From the NCBI RefSeq assembly GCF_003634705.1, contig NZ_RBWU01000005.1, positions 705,650 through 769,649 of the forward strand: a DNA stretch of 64,000 bases, read 5' to 3'. Source of the stretch: Actinomadura pelletieri DSM 43383. Lineage in GTDB: Bacteria > Actinomycetota > Actinomycetes > Streptosporangiales > Streptosporangiaceae. The notes beneath the pieces are model-generated. The model was not told the origin of the DNA. It saw only the letters and a program-made list of their open reading frames with translations, and searched no databases. Positions within the stretch are counted from its first letter, which is position 1; each line of letters opens with the position of its first letter. The position numbers and the translations under genes are program-made. Of the stretch, positions 8,028 through 15,986 are shown in pieces.

Positions 8028-9450
8028 TGAGGTAGCCCTCCAGTCCGTGGCGTCCGCCCTCGCGGCCGAACCCCGATTCCTTGTAGCCGCCGAACGGGGC
8101 CGCCGGGTCGAACTTGTTGAACGTGTTGGCCCACACGACTCCGGCGCGCAGCCGCTGCGCCGTCCACAGGATCTGGGCGCCCTTCTCGGTCCAGACTCCG
8201 GCCGACAGCCCGTACGGGGTGTTGTTGGCCTTGGTCACGGCCTCGTCGGGCGTCCGGAACGTCAGGACCGACAGGACGGGCCCGAAGATCTCCTCCCGCG
8301 CGATCCGGTGCGACTGCGCCACGTCGGTGAACACCGTCGGCGCGAACCAGAAGCCCCGCGCGGGCAGCTCGCACGGCGGCGACCAGGCGGTGGCGCCCTC
8401 GGCCTCCCCGGCGGCCGACAGCTCCCGGATCTTGGCGAGCTGCTCGGCGGAGTTGATCGCGCCGATGTCGGTGTTCTTGTCGAGCGGGTCTCCGACGCGG
8501 AGCGTCGCCATCCGGGCCTTGAGCCGTTCGAGGACCTCCTCGGCGACCGATTCCTGGACGAGCAGCCGCGACCCGGCGCAGCACACATGCCCCTGGTTGA
8601 AGAAGATCCCGTTGACGATGCCCTCGACGGCCTGGTCGAGGGCGGCGTCCTCATAGACGATGTTGGCGGCCTTGCCGCCGAGTTCCAGCGTCAGCCGTTT
8701 GCCGGTGCCCGCCAGGACACGGGCGATCTCCCGTCCCACCTCGGTGGACCCGGTGAAGGCGACCTTGTCGATCCCGTCGTGCGCGACGAGGGCGCGGCCG
8801 GTGTCGCCCGCGCCGGTGACGATGTTGACGACGCCGGGCGGCAGGTCGGCCTGCCGGCAGATGTCGGCGAACAGCAGCGCGGTCAGCGGCGTGGTCTCGG
8901 CGGGTTTCAGCACGACGGTGTTGCCGCAGGCCAGCGCGGGCGCGATCTTCCAGGCGAGCATGAGCAGCGGGAAGTTCCACGGGATCACCTGCCCCGCGAC
9001 GCCCACCGGCCGCGGGTCGGGCCCGAACCCGGCATGGGCGAGCTTGTCGGCCCATCCCGCGTAGTAGAAGAACCACGCCGCCACCAGGGGGACGTCCACG
9101 TCCCGTGACTCGCGGATCGGTTTGCCGTTGTCGATCGACTCCAGCACCGCCAGCTCACGCGACCGTTCCTGGACGATCCGCGCGATGCGGTACAGGTACT
9201 TGGCGCGTTCCCGTCCCGGCATCGGGCCCCAGACCGTGTCGTAGGCGGTGCGGGCGGCCGTGACGGCACGGTCGACGTCGCTCTCGTCGGCGCGGGCGAT
9301 GTCGGCGAGGACGCTCTCGTCGGCGGGGTTGATGGACTTGAACGGTTCGCCGTGTCCGTCCACGAACTCGCCGTCGATGAACAGCCCGTACGAGGCGCGG
9401 ATGTCGACGACGGCGCGCGACTCGGGCGCGGGGGCGTACTCGAAGACCAT
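8020..9450 (-). CDS. NAD(P)-dependent aldehyde dehydrogenase
   Basis: A 476-residue ALDH with all key motifs: GQVIPWNFPLLMLAWKIAPAL, VVLKPAETTPL (cofactor lysine), VAFTGSTEVG, LTLELGGKAANIV (general-base Glu), FFNQGHVCCAGSRLLV (catalytic Cys) and PFGGYKESGFGREGG. The ATG at 9450 is two bases after the stop of deoC, so the pair is co-transcribed. DeoC releases acetaldehyde from deoxyribose 5-phosphate, and this enzyme is well placed to oxidise it to acetate; that coupling is an inference from gene order. Confidence 0.93.
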   Translation of the reverse strand: MVFEYAPAPESRAVVDIRASYGLFIDGEFVDGHGEPFKSINPADESVLADIARADESDVDRAVTAARTAYDTVWGPMPGRERAKYLYRIARIVQERSRELAVLESIDNGKPIRESRDVDVPLVAAWFFYYAGWADKLAHAGFGPDPRPVGVAGQVIPWNFPLLMLAWKIAPALACGNTVVLKPAETTPLTALLFADICRQADLPPGVVNIVTGAGDTGRALVAHDGIDKVAFTGSTEVGREIARVLAGTGKRLTLELGGKAANIVYEDAALDQAVEGIVNGIFFNQGHVCCAGSRLLVQESVAEEVLERLKARMATLRVGDPLDKNTDIGAINSAEQLAKIRELSAAGEAEGATAWSPPCELPARGFWFAPTVFTDVAQSHRIAREEIFGPVLSVLTFRTPDEAVTKANNTPYGLSAGVWTEKGAQILWTAQRLRAGVVWANTFNKFDPAAPFGGYKESGFGREGGRHGLEGYLSV

Positions 9451-9452
9451 GG

Positions 9453-10436
9453 TCAGTCCAGCGTGAAGTAGTCGGGACCGGAGTAGACGCCGGTGGACAG
9501 TTTGCGGCGCTGCATGAGCAGGTCGTTCAGCAGGCTGGACGCGCCGAGCCGGAACCACTCCGGCGTCAGCCAGTCGGGCCCGGCGGTCTCGTTCACCAGC
9601 ACCAGGTACCGGACGGCGTCCTTGGTGGTGCGGATGCCGCCCGCCGGTTTGACGCCGACCTGACGTCCGGTTGCGGCCCGGTAGTCGCGGACGGCCTCCA
9701 GCATCACGAGCGTGACGGGCAGCGTCGCCGCCGGGGAGACCTTGCCCGTCGAGGTCTTGATGAAGTCGGCTCCGGCCCGCATCGCCAGCCACGACGCGCG
9801 CCGGACGTTGTCGAGCGTGGCCAGCTCGCCCGTCTCCAGAATGACCTTCAGGTGGGCCGTGCCGCACGCCTCCTTGACGGCCGTGATCTCGTCGAACACC
9901 TTCCCGAACGCGCCGGCGAGGAAGGCGCCCCGGTCGATCACCATGTCGATCTCAGCGGCGCCCGCCGCGACCGCCGCCCGCGTGTCGGCGAGCTTGGCCT
10001 CCAGCGGGGCCCGGCCGGACGGGAACGAGGTCGCGACGCTCGCCACCCCGATGCCGGTGCCCTGGAGCGCCCGGACGGCGACGTCCACCAGGTCGGAGTA
10101 GACGCACACGGCCGCGACCTTCGGCACCGTCCCGTCCGCGGGGTCGGGCCGCGCCGCCTTGGCGCACAGGGCCCGCACCTTCCCCGGCGTGTCCGCGCCT
10201 TCCAGGGTGGTCAGGTCGACCATCGAGATCGCGAGATCGATGGCCTCGGCCTTCGCCGTCGTCTTGATCGACCGGGAGGCCAGCCGCGCGGCCCGCTCCT
10301 CGGCTCCCACCCGGTCGACGCCGGGCAGCCCGCGCAGGAAGGCGCGCAACTCGGCGGCGCCGTTCAGAGTCTCCGTTGACACCTCCCCAGCATCGCCGAA
10401 CCGGGCCGTAGGCACAAAGCGAGTGTTCGTTGACAT
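9453..10436 (-). CDS. deoC: Deoxyribose-phosphate aldolase
   Basis: DeoC splits 2-deoxyribose 5-phosphate into glyceraldehyde 3-phosphate and acetaldehyde. The protein shows VCVYSDLVDVAV, VASVATSFPSG, AAEIDMVIDRGAF, LKVILETGEL, ADFIKTSTGK with the Schiff-base lysine, and VGVKPAGGIRT. At 327 residues it belongs to the longer form with extra N- and C-terminal segments. The ATG at 10436 has only a weak Shine-Dalgarno; a GTG at 10382 with a GGGGAG run touching it is an alternative. It is divergent from a GntR regulator, with a palindrome between them. Confidence 0.94.
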   Translation of the reverse strand: MSTNTRFVPTARFGDAGEVSTETLNGAAELRAFLRGLPGVDRVGAEERAARLASRSIKTTAKAEAIDLAISMVDLTTLEGADTPGKVRALCAKAARPDPADGTVPKVAAVCVYSDLVDVAVRALQGTGIGVASVATSFPSGRAPLEAKLADTRAAVAAGAAEIDMVIDRGAFLAGAFGKVFDEITAVKEACGTAHLKVILETGELATLDNVRRASWLAMRAGADFIKTSTGKVSPAATLPVTLVMLEAVRDYRAATGRQVGVKPAGGIRTTKDAVRYLVLVNETAGPDWLTPEWFRLGASSLLNDLLMQRRKLSTGVYSGPDYFTLD

Positions 10437-10460
10437 CCCGCAGTGCCATACAGCTAAAGT

Positions 10461-10474
10461 ACTAACATGATAGT
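10461..10474. promoter_or_regulatory. Palindromic operator candidate between deoC and the GntR/ABC operon
   Basis: ACTAACATGATAGT is a 14-base palindrome with a single mismatched central pair. It lies 15 bases before the GTG of the GntR gene and 24 bases before deoC. The surrounding 30 bases are AT-rich in a GC-rich genome, as expected for a promoter. YtrA-type GntR regulators usually control their own operon, so this is the likely autoregulatory site. Confidence 0.5.
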
Positions 10475-10489
10475 TAAATGGAGGTGCCG

Positions 10490-10882
10490 GTGATCGAGTT
10501 CCATCTGGACTCCGGGTCGGGGGTGTCGCCGTACATGCAGATCGTCCGGCAGGTGAAGCACGCCCTGCGGCTCGACCTGCTGCACGAGGGCGACCGGTTG
10601 CCGACCGTCAAGGACGTGGTCGCACAGCTCGCCATCAACCCCAACACCGTCCTGAAGGCATACCGGGAACTGGAGCGCGAGGGTCTCGTCGAGCCCCGGC
10701 CCGGGGTCGGCACCTTCGTGACGCGCACCCTCGCGGGCGACTCGCTCGCCGCGCACGGCCCGCTGCGCAAGGACCTGGAGCGCTGGCTCGTCAAGGCGCG
10801 GATGGCCGGAATGGACGACGAGAGCATCGAGGCGCTGTTCATGACCACATTTCGGTCCGCCCGCCAGGAGGACATAGCATGA
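10490..10882 (+). CDS. GntR-family transcriptional regulator, YtrA subfamily
   Basis: A 130-residue regulator with an N-terminal GntR winged helix (SPYMQIVRQVKHALRLDLLHEGDRLPTVKDVVAQLAINPNTVLKAYRELEREGLVEPRPGVGTFV) and the very short C-terminal helical region that defines YtrA types. I chose the GTG at 10490 because TGGAGG stands five bases before it; an ATG at 10478 lacks a site. It overlaps the ABC ATPase gene by four bases (ATGA), the usual YtrA arrangement in which the regulator represses its own ABC exporter operon. Confidence 0.92.
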   Translation: MIEFHLDSGSGVSPYMQIVRQVKHALRLDLLHEGDRLPTVKDVVAQLAINPNTVLKAYRELEREGLVEPRPGVGTFVTRTLAGDSLAAHGPLRKDLERWLVKARMAGMDDESIEALFMTTFRSARQEDIA

Positions 10883-11760
10883 CCGCCGCCCTGGAGGCCC
10901 GCGGCCTGGGCAAGAAGTACGGGAAGCGGTGGGCGCTGTCCGACTGCACGCTGGACCTTCCGGCCGGACGGGTCATCGGCCTAGTCGGGCCGAACGGCGC
11001 CGGGAAGACGACCCTGCTGAACCTCGCCGTCGGGCAGCTCGCGCCCAGCGCGGGCAGCATCCGCGTGCTGGGCGGGCGTCCCGCCGACGGACCGGGCCAA
11101 CTCGCCAGGGTCGGATTCGTCGCGCAGGACACGCCCACCTACGCCGGGCTGAGCGTCGCCGACCATCTCCGGCTGGGCGCCCGGCTGAACCCGGGCTGGG
11201 ACGCCGCGATCGCCCGTGAGCGCCTGGAGCGGCTCGGGCTCGACCCCGCGCGCCGGGCCGGGAAGCTGTCCGGCGGGCAGCGCGCCCAGCTCGCCCTCAC
11301 GCTCGGCATCGCGAAACGGCCCGAGCTGCTGATCCTCGACGAGCCGGTCGCCGCGCTCGACCCGCTGGCCCGCCGCGAATTTCTCCAGCATCTGATGGAG
11401 GCGGCGGTCGAGCACTCCCTCAGCGTCGTCCTGTCGTCCCACCTGGTGTCCGACCTGGAACGGACGTGCGACTACCTGGTCGTGCTCGTGGACTCCCGGG
11501 TCAGGGTGGCCGGGGACGTCGACGACCTGCTCGCCACCCACCACCGCCTGACGGGCCCGCGCCGCGACCCGGCCACGCTTCCCGCCGACCAGCAGGTCGT
11601 GTCGGAGAGCCACACCGACCGGCAGAGCACCTTCATCGTCCGGACGGAGGGCGCGATCCACGACCCGGCATGGACCGTAGGTCAGGTCGGACTGGAAGAC
11701 CTGGTCCTGGCCTACATGAGCGACACGCCCACCCGTTCCACGTTGGAGGCGGTTCGATGA
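10879..11760 (+). CDS. ABC transporter ATP-binding protein
   Basis: A 293-residue ATPase: Walker A GPNGAGKTTLLNL at about residue 38, signature LSGGQRAQLALTLGIAKRP, Walker B LLILDEPVAALDP and the switch histidine in SSHLVSDLERT. The C-terminal 80 residues are an accessory domain common in YtrB/CcmA-type exporters. It sits between the GntR regulator and the permease, overlapping each by four bases. Substrate unknown; YtrA-linked systems often respond to cell-envelope agents. Confidence 0.93.
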   Translation: MTAALEARGLGKKYGKRWALSDCTLDLPAGRVIGLVGPNGAGKTTLLNLAVGQLAPSAGSIRVLGGRPADGPGQLARVGFVAQDTPTYAGLSVADHLRLGARLNPGWDAAIARERLERLGLDPARRAGKLSGGQRAQLALTLGIAKRPELLILDEPVAALDPLARREFLQHLMEAAVEHSLSVVLSSHLVSDLERTCDYLVVLVDSRVRVAGDVDDLLATHHRLTGPRRDPATLPADQQVVSESHTDRQSTFIVRTEGAIHDPAWTVGQVGLEDLVLAYMSDTPTRSTLEAVR

Positions 11761-12809
11761 TCTGGCTGACGCTACGGCAGTTCCGCGTCCAGGCCGCGGT
11801 GGTGTTCGGCGGGCTCGCGGTCCTCTGCGCCGCTCTCGCGATCACCGGCCCCGGCATGGCGGACGAGTTCAACACCGGATTCGCCTCCTGCACCGCGCAG
11901 GGCGACTGCTCGCAATTCACCCGGCGGTTCTTCGACGACCACGAGATGGCCTTCGGCGCAGTGATCCTCATCGTCGCGTTCCTGCCCGGCCTGATCGGGA
12001 TCTTCTGGGGCGCGCCATTGATCACCCGCGAGATCGAGCAGGGCACGCACCGGCTCGTCTGGAACCAGAGCATCACGCGGACGCGCTGGCTGGCCGTCAA
12101 GCTCGCCGTCGTCGGCGTGGCCGCCATGGTCGCCACGGGGATCGCGGTGTTCGCCGCGGACTGGTGGTCGGATCCCTTCGACAAGGCCGCCAGCGACGAC
12201 ATCTCGCGGATCACACCGCTCGTCTTCCTCTCGCGCGGCATCGTCCCGATCGGCTACGCGGCGTTCGCGTTCGCGCTCGGCGTCACCGTCGGGGTGATCG
12301 TCCGCCGCACGCTGCCGGCCATGGCGATCACGCTGGCCGTGTTCGTCGGCCTCCAGGTCGCGGTGCCGATGTGGATCCGTCCCAACATCATTCCGTCCGA
12401 GAGCAAAACCGTGGCGATCACGTCCGAGAATCACGGGGAGATGATGATAATGCGGGACGAGGGTCAGCGGGCGTTCCTCCGGGTCGAGGTGGAGCCGGAA
12501 CCGGGGGCCTGGACGTTCACGAACGAGACCGTCGACTCGTCCGGCGACAAGGTCGGCCATATACCGATCGTCCTCGCCGCCGGGGCCCCGTGCACCCCGC
12601 CGCCGCCGGGCCCGAATGGCGAGCCTCCGGAGGGTCCGCCGCAGGCGTGCTTCGACGACCTCGCCAAGAAGGGCTACAAGCAGAAGGTGGCCTACCACCC
12701 CGCCGATCGTTTCTGGCCGCTCCAGTGGGCCGAGACCGGTCTGTTCGTGGTGCTGGCCCTTGGGCTGACGGGCCTCTGTTTCTACTGGACGCGCCGCCGC
12801 CTGTCCTGA
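11757..12809 (+). CDS. ABC transporter permease
   Basis: A 350-residue membrane protein starting at the ATG that overlaps the ATPase stop. Six hydrophobic segments are visible: AAVVFGGLAVLCAALAI, FGAVILIVAFLPGLIGIFWG, LAVKLAVVGVAAMVATGIAV, IGYAAFAFALGVTVGVI, LPAMAITLAVFVGLQVAV and a C-terminal one ending in LTGLCFYWTRRRLS. A large extracellular loop of about 130 residues lies before the last segment and contains a PPPPGPNGEPPEGPP linker. The layout fits ABC-2 type exporters. Partner of the preceding ATPase. Confidence 0.85.
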   Translation: MIWLTLRQFRVQAAVVFGGLAVLCAALAITGPGMADEFNTGFASCTAQGDCSQFTRRFFDDHEMAFGAVILIVAFLPGLIGIFWGAPLITREIEQGTHRLVWNQSITRTRWLAVKLAVVGVAAMVATGIAVFAADWWSDPFDKAASDDISRITPLVFLSRGIVPIGYAAFAFALGVTVGVIVRRTLPAMAITLAVFVGLQVAVPMWIRPNIIPSESKTVAITSENHGEMMIMRDEGQRAFLRVEVEPEPGAWTFTNETVDSSGDKVGHIPIVLAAGAPCTPPPPGPNGEPPEGPPQACFDDLAKKGYKQKVAYHPADRFWPLQWAETGLFVVLALGLTGLCFYWTRRRLS

Positions 12810-12830
12810 ACACGGCCTCCGCTGACAGCA

Positions 12831-12876
12831 CCGTCCTGGCCCTCTCCATCGGCGGGGGCAAGGGCCAGGGGCACGG
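12831..12876. terminator. Bidirectional hairpin terminator between convergent genes
   Basis: CCGTCCTGGCCCT (12831-12843) pairs with AGGGCCAGG-ggc-ACGG (12861-12876) with one three-base bulge and a 17-base loop. It lies between the ABC permease stop and the IclR gene stop, so it can serve both. No T-run follows, as is common in actinomycetes. Confidence 0.5.
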
Positions 12877-12888
12877 TGATCCGGAGGG

Positions 12889-13647
12889 TCAGGCGGTCAG
12901 GGTCAGGGCGCGTTGGAGCCGTTCGGCGGTCGCGCGCAGCCGGTGCGCCGAACCCGCGATTCGGGGGAGCCTGCCGGGCGGGCACGAGACGGCGAGGGCG
13001 CCGACGGTGGTGCCGGTGGCGTCGGTGACGGGGACGGCGGCGCAGCCGGTGCCCAGGGCGTACTCCTCGCGGTCGAACAGCAGCCCGCCGCACGGTTCGA
13101 GGGAGCGGAGCAGCCGTCCCGGTTCGGTGATGGTGTTCGGGGTCAGGTCGACCAGCGGGTGCCGGGACAGGTAGTCGCGGCGGTTCTCGTCGTCGAACTG
13201 GCTCAGCACGCACTTGCCGATGGCGGTGGCGTGCGCGGCGTCCTCGAAGCCGACCCACAGGTCCACGCGCGGGGTGCGGGGGCCGTCGGCGATGTCGATC
13301 AGGCGGATCTCGTCGTCCTGGAGCATGCTGAAGTAGGCGGCGGCGCCCATGTCGTCCCGCAGGGCCGTCAGCGCCGGACGGATGCTCGCGAACAGCCGTT
13401 GCCGCCGGCTCTGCCCGTGCAGGGACCCGATGCGCTCGCCGAGGACCCACACGCCGTCCGACAGCCGGGCCGCGTAGCCCTCGTGGGCGAGGGTGCGCAG
13501 CAGATGGTAGGTCGTGGCGAGCGGAAGATCGGCCTCGCGGGCGAGTCGTTTGGCGGGCGCTCCGTTCGGATGCGCCGCCACCGCCTCCATGAGTCGCAGA
13601 GCACGCTGCACCGAAGCGATAAGAGTGGGTCTGCGTATCTCACTCAT
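12889..13647 (-). CDS. IclR-family transcriptional regulator
   Basis: A 252-residue regulator: an N-terminal winged helix (SVQRALRLMEAVAAHPNGAPAKRLAREADLPLATTYHLLRTLAHEGYAAR) and a C-terminal GAF-like effector domain (ATAIGKCVLSQF, GCAAVPVTDATG, LAVSCPP). The start is placed at the ATG at 13647; a GTG at 13650 with GAGGGG ten bases upstream is equally possible. It is divergent from an acyl-CoA dehydrogenase gene, its most probable target. Confidence 0.9.
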   Translation of the reverse strand: MSEIRRPTLIASVQRALRLMEAVAAHPNGAPAKRLAREADLPLATTYHLLRTLAHEGYAARLSDGVWVLGERIGSLHGQSRRQRLFASIRPALTALRDDMGAAAYFSMLQDDEIRLIDIADGPRTPRVDLWVGFEDAAHATAIGKCVLSQFDDENRRDYLSRHPLVDLTPNTITEPGRLLRSLEPCGGLLFDREEYALGTGCAAVPVTDATGTTVGALAVSCPPGRLPRIAGSAHRLRATAERLQRALTLTA

Positions 13648-13785
13648 CACGCACAGCGAACCCCTCTGGCCGAGTCGTGGCAAGGCCTTCGGTGACGGTT
13701 GAGCCCATTGCATCATTTCCGGCGCGTGTCCGGGCGGGGTTTCCGGATCCGGACTTGGGAAAAGCCGTGCTCATGACCAGGACTA

Positions 13786-13808
13786 CTGGGCAGTACAACT
13801 GGGGAGTA
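13786..13808. promoter_or_regulatory. Direct repeat upstream of the acyl-CoA dehydrogenase gene
   Basis: CTGGGCAGTA at 13786-13795 recurs as CTGGGGAGTA at 13799-13808, a 13-base period with one mismatch, about 40 bases before the acyl-CoA dehydrogenase start and in the region shared with the divergent IclR gene. A possible regulator site; weak evidence. Confidence 0.3.
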
Positions 13809-13846
13809 ACTGCGGGAAACGGGCATGTCTCCCACAAGGAGCGCGC

Positions 13847-15844
13847 ATGAGCCAGACGGAGCGGGCACAGCAGACCCGGCGGCAGACCCACCGGCAGACA
13901 CGACCGGGGCAGGGCCGCGGGCACGTCGACGAACGGACGGCGCGGAAGGTCGCCGAGGAGGCGCGCGAGACCGAATGGCGGCTGCCCAGCTTCGGCCGGC
14001 AGCTGTTCCTCGGTGACCTGCGCCTCGATCTCGTCCACCCGCATCCCCGCCCGGACGAGGAGTCGCGCCGCAAGGGCGAGGAGTTCCTCGCCGCCCTCAC
14101 CGAGTTCTGCGCCTCGAAGGTCGACGGGACGGCGATCGAGCGGGAGTCGCGCATCCCGGACGAGGTCATCACCGGGCTGCGGGCCCTCGGCGCGCTCGGC
14201 ATGAAGATCCCGGAGAAGTACGGCGGGCTCGGGCTGAGCCAGCTCTACTACGGCCGCGCCCTCATGGTCGTGGCGTCCGCCAGCCCCGCGATCGCCGCGC
14301 TGCTGTCGGCGCACCAGTCCATCGGCGTCCCACAGCCGGTCAAGCTGTTCGGGACGCGCGAGCAGAGGGACCTGTGGCTGCCGCGCTGCGCCACCGAGAT
14401 CAGCGCGTTCCTGCTCACCGAGCCCGACGTCGGCTCGGACCCGGCCCGGCTGCGCGCCACCGCCGTCCCCGACGGCGACGACTACGTCCTGAACGGCGTC
14501 AAGCTGTGGACGACCAACGGCGTCGTCGCCGACCTCGTCGTCGTCATGGCGCGCGTCCCGAAGTCGCCCGGCCATCGCGGCGGGATCTCCGCGTTCGTCG
14601 TCGACATGTCCACGCCCGGCATCACCGTCGAGAACCGCAACGCGTTCATGGGGCTGCGCGGCATCGAGAACGGCGTCACCCGCTTCCATGACGTCCGCGT
14701 GCCGGGGTCCGCGCTGATCGGCGCGGAGGGCGCGGGCCTGAAGATCGCGCTGACCACGCTCAACACCGGACGGCTCTCGCTGCCCGCGACCTGCGCGTCC
14801 GCCGGGAAGTGGGCCGCCAAGATCGCGCGGGAGTGGTCGCGGGAGCGGGTGCAGTGGGGGCGGCCGGTCGGCGAGCACGAGGCCGTGTCGAAGAAGGTCG
14901 CGTTCATCGCGGCGACCGCGTACGCGATGGAGGCGATGCTGGACCTGTCCGGCCAGCTCGCCGACGACGAACGCAACGACATCCGCATCGAGGCGGCGCT
15001 GGCGAAGCTGTGGTCGTCGGAGATGGCGTACCGGGTCGCGGACGAGCTGGTCCAGTTGCGCGGCGGCCGCGGCTACGAGACCGCCGAGTCCCTCGCGGCG
15101 CGCGGCGAGCGCGGGGTGCCCGCCGAGCAGCTGCTGCGCGACCTGCGCATCAACCGGATCTTCGAGGGCTCCACGGAGATCATGCATCTGCTGATCGCGC
15201 GGGAGGCGGTGGACGCGCACCTGTCGGTGGCCGGTGACATCATCGACCCGGACGCGACCGTCGCGCGGAAGGCGCGGGCGGCGGCGAAGGCCGGCGGGTT
15301 CTACGCGCGCTGGCTGCCGACGCTGGTCACCGGCGCGGGCCAACGCCCGACCTCGTACGGCGAGTTCGGGCCGCTCGCCAAACACGTGCGGTACGTCGAA
15401 CGCGCGTCCCGCAAGCTCGCCCGGTCGATCTTCTACGCGGCGGGACGCTGGCAGGGCGGTCTCGAACGCCGGCAGGGGTTCCTCGGCCGGATGGTCGACA
15501 TCGGCGCCGAGCTGTTCGCGATGAGCGCGGTGTGCGTTCGCGCCCACGCCGACTCGTCCGAGGCGGGACCGCCGGTCAGCACCAGCACACCCCACCCCGG
15601 TGAGTCGGCCGTGCAGCTCGCCGACGCGTTCTGCCGCCAGGCGCGCGTCCGTGTCGAGGAGCTGTTCGACGGGCTGTGGCGCAACACCGACGCGATGGAC
15701 GTGAAGCTCGCGCGGGCCGTCCTCGCGGGCGAGTTCGCCTGGGTGGAGGACGGCGTCCTCGACGCGTCCATCCCCGGTCCGTGGATCGCGTCGTCCGAAC
15801 CGGGGCCGAGCGAACGGGAGGACGTCCACCGCACCGTCGGCTGA
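13847..15844 (+). CDS. Acyl-CoA dehydrogenase (long-chain / VLCAD-like)
   Basis: This flavoprotein introduces the alpha-beta double bond in fatty acyl-CoA. Seen: FLLTEPDVGSDPARL and VLNGVKLWTTNG (FAD and substrate binding), GITVENRNAFMGLRGIENGVTRFHDVRVP, RLSLPATCASAGKW, and INRIFEGSTEIMHLLIAREAVDAHL, where the glutamate of FEGSTE is at the catalytic-base position of many family members. At 665 residues it is longer than the usual 380-400, with a C-terminal helical domain of about 180 residues as in very-long-chain enzymes. A charged Gln/Arg-rich N-terminal tail of about 40 residues precedes the fold. The ATG at 13847 has AAGGAG eight bases upstream. Likely controlled by the divergent IclR regulator. 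Confidence 0.92.
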   Translation: MSQTERAQQTRRQTHRQTRPGQGRGHVDERTARKVAEEARETEWRLPSFGRQLFLGDLRLDLVHPHPRPDEESRRKGEEFLAALTEFCASKVDGTAIERESRIPDEVITGLRALGALGMKIPEKYGGLGLSQLYYGRALMVVASASPAIAALLSAHQSIGVPQPVKLFGTREQRDLWLPRCATEISAFLLTEPDVGSDPARLRATAVPDGDDYVLNGVKLWTTNGVVADLVVVMARVPKSPGHRGGISAFVVDMSTPGITVENRNAFMGLRGIENGVTRFHDVRVPGSALIGAEGAGLKIALTTLNTGRLSLPATCASAGKWAAKIAREWSRERVQWGRPVGEHEAVSKKVAFIAATAYAMEAMLDLSGQLADDERNDIRIEAALAKLWSSEMAYRVADELVQLRGGRGYETAESLAARGERGVPAEQLLRDLRINRIFEGSTEIMHLLIAREAVDAHLSVAGDIIDPDATVARKARAAAKAGGFYARWLPTLVTGAGQRPTSYGEFGPLAKHVRYVERASRKLARSIFYAAGRWQGGLERRQGFLGRMVDIGAELFAMSAVCVRAHADSSEAGPPVSTSTPHPGESAVQLADAFCRQARVRVEELFDGLWRNTDAMDVKLARAVLAGEFAWVEDGVLDASIPGPWIASSEPGPSEREDVHRTVG

Positions 15845-15850
15845 CCGCCC

Positions 15851-15889
15851 GTGTCGAGCGTCCGTGTCGAGCGCCCGTGTCGAGTGTCA
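15851..15889. repeat. Three copies of a 13-bp tandem repeat
   Basis: GTGTCGAGCGTCC, GTGTCGAGCGCCC and GTGTCGAGTGTCA follow one another directly, six bases after the acyl-CoA dehydrogenase stop codon. A TAGACT hexamer at 15911-15916 could be the -10 box of the next gene. Confidence 0.6.
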
Positions 15890-15986
15890 CTGGCGGGGGT
15901 CTACGCGGCGGTAGACTGGCGCACCTTCGTGCCGGAGATCAAAGGTCCCGGAAGCCGAACGCCAACGCACCGAGCGAGCGGGAAGT

